Source: Pseudomonadota bacterium (lineage in GTDB: Bacteria > Pseudomonadota > Gammaproteobacteria > JAKAQQ01). Taken from it: 32,363 nt of DNA. The notes below the pieces were generated by a model. The model did not search any database. It worked only from the letters and a program-made list of their open reading frames with translations, and was not told where the DNA came from. Of this stretch, positions 25,327-32,363 are shown piece after piece. A program made the position numbers and the translations under genes. Within the stretch, counting starts at the first letter, position 1. The number at the start of each line of letters is the position of its first letter. The DNA is taken from positions 1 to 32,363 of the forward strand of contig JAJZIH010000017.1 in the NCBI GenBank assembly GCA_021810635.1, given 5' to 3'.

Positions 25327-27029
25327 GAAGCGAATCTCCGTGAGCAAAATGGGGCTGGATTCGTGACGAGCCTCGGAAAGGTCATGGCAGTGCCGAGCCC
25401 GCACGGGTGGTGCAGGGCCAGAGAGGTTCGCGGAGACACGGCTTGCGATCCGGATGCCGGGGGGCGAACCGCGGCATCCGCCACGCTCGCCTTGGGCGTC
25501 GGTAAAGGGCGCGGGAAGCGCCCCTGTTGCTCCTGCTCCATAAAGGGTCTCGAACCTTTGACTCCAGAGTCGCCCGGCAGCCTTCCGGCTGCCGTGGCTG
25601 GGATGATTATAGCAAGAGGATACGGAGGACGGCGGGGATGGTCCGAACGCGCCGACAATGCCGGGGAGCGCCCCAGTTGCCGGGGGGGCGGGAGATTCGT
25701 CGCGATTGCGACCGGCAGTCCATAGAGCTGACCCCAGGCGCGCGCCATTCGCCCCTCCAAATCCCCGATCGACCGTTGCCGCTCCCAATGCACGCTTTCG
25801 GGTGCCAGAACCAGTGTGGGGCGGTGGCTGATCATCGTCCATAGAATGGGCCAGACCAGAGCCTGTTCATAGCAAATCAGGGCCGCCCAGTGATGCGTCC
25901 CGAGCCGGATCGCATCCCGGGGGATCCGTCGGGACCGTGCATCGCCACCCATGCGCCACCACCAGAAGGCGGGCATGGAGCGGGGCGCAGGATCCAGAAA
26001 TACGTTCCAAGGGGCCCATTCAACCAGCGGGGCTGGTTGCCGAGCAACCAGCTCACCCCGGTTTCGGCCCAGGAAGACGAGCCCGTCGCTCCACTGTGCC
26101 CGGGGCTGGTCGCCGGTCCTGCGCCGACGCCGCCAGGAGACAGTGCTGCCCAATGCCGCAATGGTCCCTCGCTCGCGGAGCAGGCCCGCCAGTTTTTGAT
26201 AGAGAGGCAGAAACGCCTGATTGAAAGGCCCAGCTACAGCCTCCGGGAAAAGCAGAAGACGGGCTGCCGGATCTAACTGGAGCGTGTGGCGGGCCAGACG
26301 GGTGATCAGGCGGGTTCTGCGAAGAAACGACGACCATGAGTGAACCGTGGGGCCGAAGGGGTAGGAAATCGGCACCACCGTTCGCTCGGGACAGGAAACA
26401 GCATGGGGACAGTAAAGTCCGGATCCTCGGATGGATGTTCCCATGACGGGTTGAACGATAGCGGCGGCGAGGACCGTCACCAAGGCCAAAGTCGAGATCC
26501 ATGACTTCGCCGGTCCAGCCCGGGCAACCATCACCAGAAGCGCAAAAAGGCCCATAAAGCCGACTAGGCCAGCGATCCCAGAGCCTGGAAACATGGAGGC
26601 GGCCCCGAAAAATGGGGAGGCGAGTCCGACGCTGCCGAGTGGCGGCAAGGCCGTGATGAGCAGGCAGAAGCAGGTGGTTATCGCTACCCTGAGGGGAGAG
26701 CGAAGCTGGGGAATTGCGCACGGGACGAACGAGAGCGCCAACAGGAACGACAGCCCGCATTGCGCAGCGAGTGCACCGAACAGGCCCTGGGGCGTCGGGA
26801 AATAATCGCGCAAGCTGTCGAGCGGTAGGCGCAAAGCCGCAAGGTAATAACCGAACCAGACGAGGAAGAGCCGGTCGACGCGAATCTGACAGCCCGTCCA
26901 GATGGCCAGGATGACCAGCCAACCCCAGGGAAGCCCGGCGGGTTGCCAGACCGCCCATCCCAAAAGAAAGCCGGAGGAGCCGGCGGACAGGGTCCCAAGC
27001 CCGCGGCTCACCCGTGAATTGCACCCCAT
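25323..27029 (-). CDS. TraB/Lnt-like membrane protein with nitrilase-fold domain
   Basis: About 568 residues from ATG 27029 (a longer start at 27131 adds an unlikely 34). The N-terminal ~200 residues hold several hydrophobic helices (FLLGWAVW, WLVILAIW, LFLVWFGYYLAALRL, GLVGFMGLFALLVMVA). A carbon-nitrogen hydrolase-type domain follows, with the general base E263 (LLLFPEAVAGPF) and nucleophile C386 (WAALICYEQALVWP). The middle Lys of the E-K-C triad seems to be Arg (R330, ARQPAPL). Apolipoprotein N-acyltransferase and the conjugal TraB proteins share this layout; the ARQPxP...W segment and short size of the loops favour TraB. The last ~120 residues are low-complexity and poorly coding-like. 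It is coupled by ATGA to the FlhC-like gene. Confidence 0.7.
   Translation of the reverse strand: MGCNSRVSRGLGTLSAGSSGFLLGWAVWQPAGLPWGWLVILAIWTGCQIRVDRLFLVWFGYYLAALRLPLDSLRDYFPTPQGLFGALAAQCGLSFLLALSFVPCAIPQLRSPLRVAITTCFCLLITALPPLGSVGLASPFFGAASMFPGSGIAGLVGFMGLFALLVMVARAGPAKSWISTLALVTVLAAAIVQPVMGTSIRGSGLYCPHAVSCPERTVVPISYPFGPTVHSWSSFLRRTRLITRLARHTLQLDPAARLLLFPEAVAGPFNQAFLPLYQKLAGLLRERGTIAALGSTVSWRRRRRTGDQPRAQWSDGLVFLGRNRGELVARQPAPLVEWAPWNVFLDPAPRSMPAFWWWRMGGDARSRRIPRDAIRLGTHHWAALICYEQALVWPILWTMISHRPTLVLAPESVHWERQRSIGDLEGRMARAWGQLYGLPVAIATNLPPPRQLGRSPALSARSDHPRRPPYPLAIIIPATAAGRLPGDSGVKGSRPFMEQEQQGRFPRPLPTPKASVADAAVRPPASGSQAVSPRTSLALHHPCGLGTAMTFPRLVTNPAPFCSRRFAS
25327..25614 (-). promoter_or_regulatory. 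Candidate promoter and structured RNA leader of the FlhC-like gene
   Basis: Read leftward, TGCTATAAT (25614-25606) is an extended -10 element; no -35 is evident. The predicted RNA from about 25599 would fold into successive hairpins: 25594-25575 (8 bp, loop GGAA), 25571-25560 (GACTC/GAGTC), 25559-25542 (AAAGG/CCTTT with a TTCGAGA-containing loop), 25523-25507 (GGGCGC/GCGCCC) and 25480-25451 (8 bp). About 270 nt separate the predicted start from the FlhC-like ATG. All of this overlaps the 3' coding end of the TraB-like gene, where codon use looks poor. It could be a leader, an sRNA, or chance structure in GC-rich DNA. Confidence 0.35.
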
Positions 27030-27258
27030 CGATTCCCCCCGTAACCGGCATTTTTTACATGATCCCGGGTTCGCAGACTTCCGAAGGGGTGGAATACGGC
27101 TGCTTAACGGATCATTTATCCGGGCGATCACCGGATCCCAGAGGGTCAGTTCAGGCAGGTTCCGTCTTGATTGATGCTTAGAAACAAATTTCTACTTGAT
27201 TATCAATCAAGTAGTTGAGTTTTTCCGTTTTGACGGGAGGCCGGCGTGTCTGACGCAC
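27030..27258. other. Divergent intergenic region between the TraB-like gene and groES
   Basis: An AT-rich patch (about 27171-27236) in a GC-rich neighbourhood. It contains two adjoining inverted repeats: AGAAA-caaa-TTTCT (27180-27193) and a perfect 10-bp palindrome (27192-27214). No small gene is apparent. Promoters for the leftward TraB-like gene could not be assigned firmly. Confidence 0.4.
27192..27214. repeat. Perfect 10-bp palindrome with 3-bp centre
   Basis: CTACTTGATT, ATC, AATCAAGTAG. Because both flanking genes point away from it, it is unlikely to be a terminator of either and looks like an operator for a dimeric regulator. TTGAT and ATCAA half-sites resemble FNR boxes, but the spacing between the outer pair is 5 rather than 4. 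Confidence 0.6.
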
Positions 27259-27287
27259 TTGAAATTATTTCCAACTAGCCATACAAT
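27259..27287 (+). promoter_or_regulatory. groESL promoter
   Basis: TTGAAA (27259-27264), a 17-bp spacer and TACAAT (27282-27287) form a good sigma70 promoter. The same DNA reads CTTGAAA at 27258-27264, the heat-shock sigma32 -35 motif, 14 bp before CCATACA, a partial match to the sigma32 -10. The promoter -10 touches the CIRCE element, so repressor and polymerase would compete. Confidence 0.7.
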
Positions 27288-27312
27288 AGCACTCATCAGG
27301 GCTGAGTGCTAG
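27286..27312 (+). promoter_or_regulatory. CIRCE operator (HrcA binding site)
   Basis: ATAGCACTC, nine bases, GAGTGCTAG: the CIRCE consensus TTAGCACTC-N9-GAGTGCTAA with one mismatch in each arm and the exact spacer length. HrcA binds CIRCE to repress groE under normal conditions. The site lies at the start of the transcript, 57 nt before the groES ATG. Confidence 0.92.
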
Positions 27313-27369
27313 CAAAAGCACAGCCCTCAGGTTCAGATAAAGACCATTCATTTTGAGGAGATGCCAGCG

Positions 27370-27663
27370 ATGAAACTCCGGCCACTGCACGATCGGGTTA
27401 TTGTGAAGCGTTTGGAAGAAGAGCGGACCTCACCGGGAGGTATCGTGATCCCGGATACCGCAACCGAGAAACCGATCCGCGGAAAGATCCTCGCGGTTGG
27501 AAAAGGCAAGATTCTCGAAAACGGGGACGTCCGGCCGATGGACATCAAGGTCGGCGAAACAGTCCTGTTTGGCAAATATTCTGGCACGGAGGTCAAGGTC
27601 GATGGCGAAGAACTGCTCGTCATGCGCGAAGAAGACATCATGGCCGTGATTGAAAGCAAGTAA
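27370..27663 (+). CDS. groES: Co-chaperonin GroES
   Basis: A 97-residue GroES, the lid of the GroEL folding chamber. [18 protein letters not shown] begins it, the mobile loop region is [16 protein letters not shown], and [20 protein letters not shown] and [20 protein letters not shown] follow. Start 27370 is chosen over 27361 because GAGGAG lies 9 nt upstream of it and directly touches the earlier ATG. groEL follows after 66 nt. Confidence 0.97.
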   Translation: MKLRPLHDRVIVKRLEEERTSPGGIVIPDTATEKPIRGKILAVGKGKILENGDVRPMDIKVGETVLFGKYSGTEVKVDGEELLVMREEDIMAVIESK

Positions 27664-27711
27664 GCCCGTTCGACCGATCGCATTCTCAAAGACCCAGTCT
27701 CAACCGATTGA

Positions 27712-29367
<1,656 letters not shown>

Positions 29368-29394
29368 TCCCCCTGCTGCGGTTCTTGGAACGTT

Positions 29395-29427
29395 GAAGCC
29401 CCCGCCCAAAACGGGGGCTTCTTATTT
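29395..29427 (+). terminator. Rho-independent terminator of groESL
   Basis: A perfect 10-bp stem GAAGCCCCCG / CGGGGGCTTC (29395-29404 and 29412-29421) with a 7-nt loop, followed by TTATTT. It is the clearest intrinsic terminator in the window. Confidence 0.9.
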
Positions 29428-29978
29428 CCGGTCATTGGGTACTCTGAGGAGGATGCAGGGGCACACGGTATCGACCCAAGCCGGGTCTCTACGGGTTGGA
29501 ATCAAAGGGTATCCTAGGCTGAAGACCAAACCGTACCCCTTGACTGAGAATCGCCCCCAGAAGCCGGGATCTGGCCTCCGCTTGAAGAAACCCCGCGGAG
29601 TTTCTGGAACCGGCCAGCCGGCAGCTTCAGGCCATGCGCAACGGCATCGGAGCCAACCGGAGGCAGGACATGAAACAGCACGTGGTTTGCGCCCGGATCC
29701 CCATCCTTGACCTGGACCCTGCCCGTCCTGTCGGCGGGTAAGGCCGAGACCACCCACAATCTCGCCACTGATCTCTCCGAACGGCACCACGGCACCTAGC
29801 GAAGGACACACGGGGGGGAGAGAGGGGGGAGGGGGGAGGGAGGGGGAGAACCCTCAGGCCCCCCACAACGTCCCGCCGGGGGGCCAGTTCTGGGCCTCCA
29901 GCGGTGAATATGAGGCGGAGGGATCGTCCGTGATGTGGGCCCTGTGACGGCCATCGGATTCAGCCCGGAAGGTTCTGG
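29428..29978. other. Intergenic region of about 550 bp with a polypurine tract
   Basis: No gene can be supported. Open frames on both strands are short, Pro/Arg-rich and lack ribosome sites; the longest (minus, 29811-29422) has no recognisable family. The right part holds a 39-nt pure purine, G-rich run (29812-29850). The region separates groESL from the convergent permease gene. Confidence 0.5.
29812..29850 (+). repeat. G-rich polypurine tract, potential G-quadruplex
   Basis: Thirty-nine consecutive purines containing G runs of 7, 6, 6, 3 and 5 separated by one to five A/G bases. At least four runs of three or more G within 30 nt meets the usual pattern for a G-quadruplex; mirror-like purine runs can also form triplex DNA. 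Confidence 0.75.
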
Positions 29979-31052
29979 TTACCCGCTTGTTGGAGATACG
30001 GGAGTTTCGGAGGCCGGATCCGCGTAAATGTGGGTGAGCGCCATGCGCAAGAGGACCTGGCCGACGGCTGCGACCGGTACTGCAAGGAGTACGCCGGTAA
30101 AGCCGAACAGGGCTCCTCCCGCGAGGATGGCAAAGATCACGGTCACGGGATGCAGGTGGGTGCGTCCTCCGACAAACCAAGGGATGTAAACGAAACTCTC
30201 AAGCCCCTCCCCCACAGCAAAGACGATCAAAACGGCCAGAAGCCCGATCCCGCCACCACCCTGAATCACCATCGCCACACAGGCCACCAGAAGTCCGCTA
30301 AAAAATCCAAGGTAGGGTACGAAACTCATCAGTCCGGCGAAGCAGCCGACCAGCAGGGCCACATGAAGTCCTGCAATCGAGAGGCCGACCGTATAGCTGA
30401 TCGCCAGTGCAACCATGACGAGGAGCTGGCCACGAAAGAAGGCGCCCAAAACATGGTTGATCTCACGGGCAGCCTCGATCAGGGTCTGGCGGTACAAAGG
30501 CGGGACGAGATTCGGTACCTTGCCAATGAGCTGGTTCCAGTCGCGCAGAAGGTAAAACGTGAGGATCGGGATGAGCAGGAAATCGAACAGCAGTTGCGCC
30601 AAAAACAGCCCAGACCGGCTGATCCAGTCGAAAACCGGACGGGTCAGGCCGGGTAGTGAATGCAGGTGCAGCTTGAGGCTCTGGATGAGATGGGAAAAGG
30701 AGGAGACATCGATGCCAAAATGCGTCCGGATCCACGGCACCGCAGCCGTATTCCAGAGGGGCAGGTAGTTGGCCAGTGAGTGGGTCAGTTCAATGCCCTC
30801 CTGCTCGGTGATCGGAATGACCAGCAGGACTAGGCCGGTTCCGGTCAGAAAAATGACGACGAAACTGAGGACCGTCGCCAGGGTACGCGGACAGTGATGG
30901 CGGCACATCCAGTCGACGGACGGGTTGGCCAGGAAGGCGAGGAGGGCCGCAACCGCGAAAGGAGTCAGGATGGTTCCGAGATAGTGCAGGAGAAGTACGC
31001 TGATCCCCAGCACCAGCCAGAAGCCCCAGAAAAACGAACGGTGAGATGACAT
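29979..31052 (-). CDS. AI-2E family transporter/permease
   Basis: A 357-residue inner-membrane protein with about eight membrane helices: two near the N-terminus (FFWGFWLVLGISVLLLHYLG, ILTPFAVAALLAFLANP), one at VLSFVVIFLTGTGLVLLVIP, then LLFDFLLIPILTFYLLRDW, and a C-terminal cluster. The family signature (LMSFVPYLGFFSG) and the LRDW segment identify the AI-2E/PerM/UPF0118 family. Members are implicated in export of small molecules or in Na+/H+ exchange; the substrate here cannot be read from the sequence. The N-terminal SSHRSFFW start has only a weak ribosome site. It converges on groESL. Confidence 0.9.
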   Translation of the reverse strand: MSSHRSFFWGFWLVLGISVLLLHYLGTILTPFAVAALLAFLANPSVDWMCRHHCPRTLATVLSFVVIFLTGTGLVLLVIPITEQEGIELTHSLANYLPLWNTAAVPWIRTHFGIDVSSFSHLIQSLKLHLHSLPGLTRPVFDWISRSGLFLAQLLFDFLLIPILTFYLLRDWNQLIGKVPNLVPPLYRQTLIEAAREINHVLGAFFRGQLLVMVALAISYTVGLSIAGLHVALLVGCFAGLMSFVPYLGFFSGLLVACVAMVIQGGGGIGLLAVLIVFAVGEGLESFVYIPWFVGGRTHLHPVTVIFAILAGGALFGFTGVLLAVPVAAVGQVLLRMALTHIYADPASETPVSPTSG

Positions 31053-31135
31053 CAGAATTGCCGATCGGTCGAATGATGGCTTCTAGACTAGCATGGCTCC
31101 GGGTGGGGTACCCCCTACTGCCACCGTGCCGGAGG

Positions 31136-31975
31136 TCACGGACTGGGTCGAAGCAACATACGCAAGAGGCGTACCGCGATCTCCGGTTGCGGTGTGGTGC
31201 AACGGGGGCACCATTTACTATGGCCGGGAATGTTGAGCCAGTACCCGGAGACGATTCCCCGGGTCTCCTTCACGTCCTGATATAACGTGCCGGCGTCCGT
31301 CGTCTTCCCCGATGGACCGGTGCTGAGTCCCGCCAGAATCCTTGCTTGTGGATGGGATGATCGCACCTGCCGGGCAATGGCCCGGACCAGGGACAGGTAA
31401 CGTCGTGGATCATTCTCGATCCCTTGCACCTGTATCTCGTAGACATTGGCATAGGGTGCGATTCGTGCCGCCAGCCGCAGTTCCAAGAAGCGCCTAAAGC
31501 GCCTATAGAGGGGGCCTCGTGATGAGGGATCCACGGCACGCACCAAGTCCACAGCGGGTGTCGCGATCAACATTTTATGATGCGCGGCGGCGACCCGGGC
31601 CGCCTTGGCGTAAGTAGCTACGGGGTGTTTTTTCTCCGCAAATGGCGTCATGGGCCAGTTTTCCACATCTAGAACGATGGCGGAGACGGGCGACTCGACC
31701 GCGCGGCGGAAGCCTTTCAGATTGGCAGCGCCCCCCAGCCGCGTCGCATGTGGCGGCATGTCGAGAGACTTGCCGATAACCCAAGTATCCGGCTGATTCA
31801 GCGCGCTGTGCAGCAAGGTTTTGCCTCCAGGGGCTTTGGCCAGATGAGAAATGCCGCTGCCGGCGAAGAGCCAGATGAGGGGAGATGGCTTAGGAGTAGA
31901 CCCTGCCCAGGCGGAAAGCGGGGTGAGAAACATCAGGCACAGCAAGCCAAAACGCCGGTGCGGAGGCATGATCAT
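31136..31975 (-). CDS. Secreted protein of unknown function with TIM-barrel-like pattern
   Basis: A 279-residue protein with a clear signal peptide (MIMPPHRRFGLLCLMFLTPLSAWA, cut near residue 25) and a good Shine-Dalgarno (AAGGAG). Repeated beta-strand-then-helix units suggest a barrel: AIVLDVENWPMTPFAEKKHP, KMLIATPAVDLV, VYEIQVQGIE, ARILAGLSTGPSGKT, GIVSGYWLNIPGHSKWCPRC. The last segment has a CPRC pair. I recall similar proteins with GLSTxPxG and GYWLNIPG...CPRC patterns as unstudied families in Actinobacteria; this is memory, not a search. Acidic residues in DVENW and EIQVQGIE could form a glycosidase-like site. Function unknown. Confidence 0.72.
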   Translation of the reverse strand: MIMPPHRRFGLLCLMFLTPLSAWAGSTPKPSPLIWLFAGSGISHLAKAPGGKTLLHSALNQPDTWVIGKSLDMPPHATRLGGAANLKGFRRAVESPVSAIVLDVENWPMTPFAEKKHPVATYAKAARVAAAHHKMLIATPAVDLVRAVDPSSRGPLYRRFRRFLELRLAARIAPYANVYEIQVQGIENDPRRYLSLVRAIARQVRSSHPQARILAGLSTGPSGKTTDAGTLYQDVKETRGIVSGYWLNIPGHSKWCPRCTTPQPEIAVRLLRMLLRPSP

Positions 31976-32297
31976 CTCCTTTTCGATCAGTCAGGCGGCG
32001 TGTCATGCTATTGCCGACGACGCTGTCGTGTCAATTTCCAGGCACGACAACGCACCGCGTTGATCCCTTGGCAACCCGGCGTCATGCCGGGTCGCGGTGA
32101 TTCCAGTGAATGACATAATCCTGACATTGAAGACCACACAGGTCGAATCGGTCTCTGAGGGTGTGGAGGAGTCGGGGGTACGACATGATTAATGCTCATC
32201 AGGCAGAAGCTATCCTAGAGGTGATCCACGAGGATAGTTTACTGAACCTCGTATAATATAGTGATATCCTGTACGGAACGGTGTAGGATGGACGCGC
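31976..32297. other. Intergenic region with two inverted repeats
   Basis: No gene supported. ACCCGGC-gtcat-GCCGGGT (32074-32092) is a perfect 7-bp hairpin without a T run. CTATCCT (32210-32216) and AGGATAG (32231-32237) form a second inverted repeat just upstream of a TATAAT (32252-32257) that could be the -10 for the rightward gene, although no -35 is evident. The second repeat could be an operator or part of an IS end. Confidence 0.45.
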
Positions 32298-32363
32298 ATG
32301 AACACTCCGGTTGTCACCCGTGTCCGGCGGGATTTCCGGGCGATGGACCGGCGACGGACCCGC
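32298..32363 (+). CDS. Start of a possible IS630-type transposase or helix-turn-helix protein
   Basis: Only 22 codons are visible: MNTPVVTRVRRDFRAMDRRR and two more residues. A Shine-Dalgarno AGGA lies about 10 nt upstream. The pattern D-F-R-A-M-D-R-R-R-T-R resembles the lead-in to the helix-turn-helix of IS630-like transposases (W/F-x-x-M/L-E/D-x-R-R), but this is too short to be firm. Confidence 0.4.
   Translation, partial: MNTPVVTRVRRDFRAMDRRRTR

Noticed and set aside
25535-25614. Possible tRNA gene or tRNA 3' fragment (T-arm-like TTCGAGA loop, anticodon-like stem)
   Set aside because: No matching 5' acceptor strand, no CCA end and one stem has an extra base. It is described instead as part of a structured leader candidate.
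25323-27029. Housekeeping apolipoprotein N-acyltransferase (lnt)
   Set aside because: The catalytic Lys is not seen, the motif layout is closer to conjugal TraB, and the coupling to an FlhC-like gene is not a known lnt context. Lnt cannot be fully excluded.
27192-27214. FNR/Crp-type binding site
   Set aside because: TTGAT and ATCAA are present, but the separation is 5 bp for the outer pair and 1 bp for the inner, not the 4 bp required.

Overview
This 32.4-kb window reads as the chromosome of a GC-rich Gram-negative proteobacterium. Marker gene orders point to Gammaproteobacteria or the neighbouring Acidithiobacillia: rpoZ-spoT-ridA, gshB-tonB-yqgE-ruvX-pyrB, and pilGHIJ-chpA-chpC. I cannot name the species. 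A CIRCE operator before groES means an HrcA-type repressor should exist elsewhere in the genome.

Layout. (1) 1-1323, minus: two exported proteins of unknown role, a SEL1-like repeat protein followed by a secreted protein that runs off the left edge. (2) 1366-4683: an accessory stretch with an unexplained 0.7-kb gap, a two-gene set (an Abi_2/AbiF-type HEPN gene broken by a 7-bp tandem duplication, translationally coupled to an unknown 297-298-residue protein), then an IS1634-type transposase fragment and non-coding DNA. (3) 4684-7621, plus: promoter, rpoZ, spoT, ridA. (4) 12440-7618, minus: gshB, tonB-like, yqgE, ruvX, pyrB, and a PyrK-like iron-sulfur flavoprotein. Most junctions from yqgE onward overlap. 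(5) 12449-21862, plus: a Chp (type IV pilus/surface sensing) chemotaxis operon, pilG-pilH-pilI-pilJ-chpA-chpC, lacking the pilK and chpB adaptation enzymes and preceded by a leader with a very strong Shine-Dalgarno and micro-ORFs. (6) bioA-rsmE (minus, overlapping) and ampD (plus). (7) 27029-24682, minus: a coupled pair, a TraB/Lnt-like membrane nitrilase and an FlhC-like zinc regulator, apparently an accessory insert between ampD and groES. A candidate structured RNA leader lies inside the 3' part of the first gene. (8) groES-groEL under a sigma70/heat-shock promoter with CIRCE, ending in a clear terminator. (9) A G-rich intergenic region, an AI-2E-family permease, a secreted protein of unknown function, and at the right edge the first 22 codons of a possible transposase or helix-turn-helix protein.

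The housekeeping parts cover stringent response, glutathione, pyrimidine, biotin, peptidoglycan recycling and chaperonin functions. The least explained parts are the Abi pair at 2.0-4.0 kb and the TraB-like/FlhC-like pair with its structured leader at 24.7-27.2 kb. No tRNA, rRNA or CRISPR array was found. All assignments come from reading the sequence; no database search was run.
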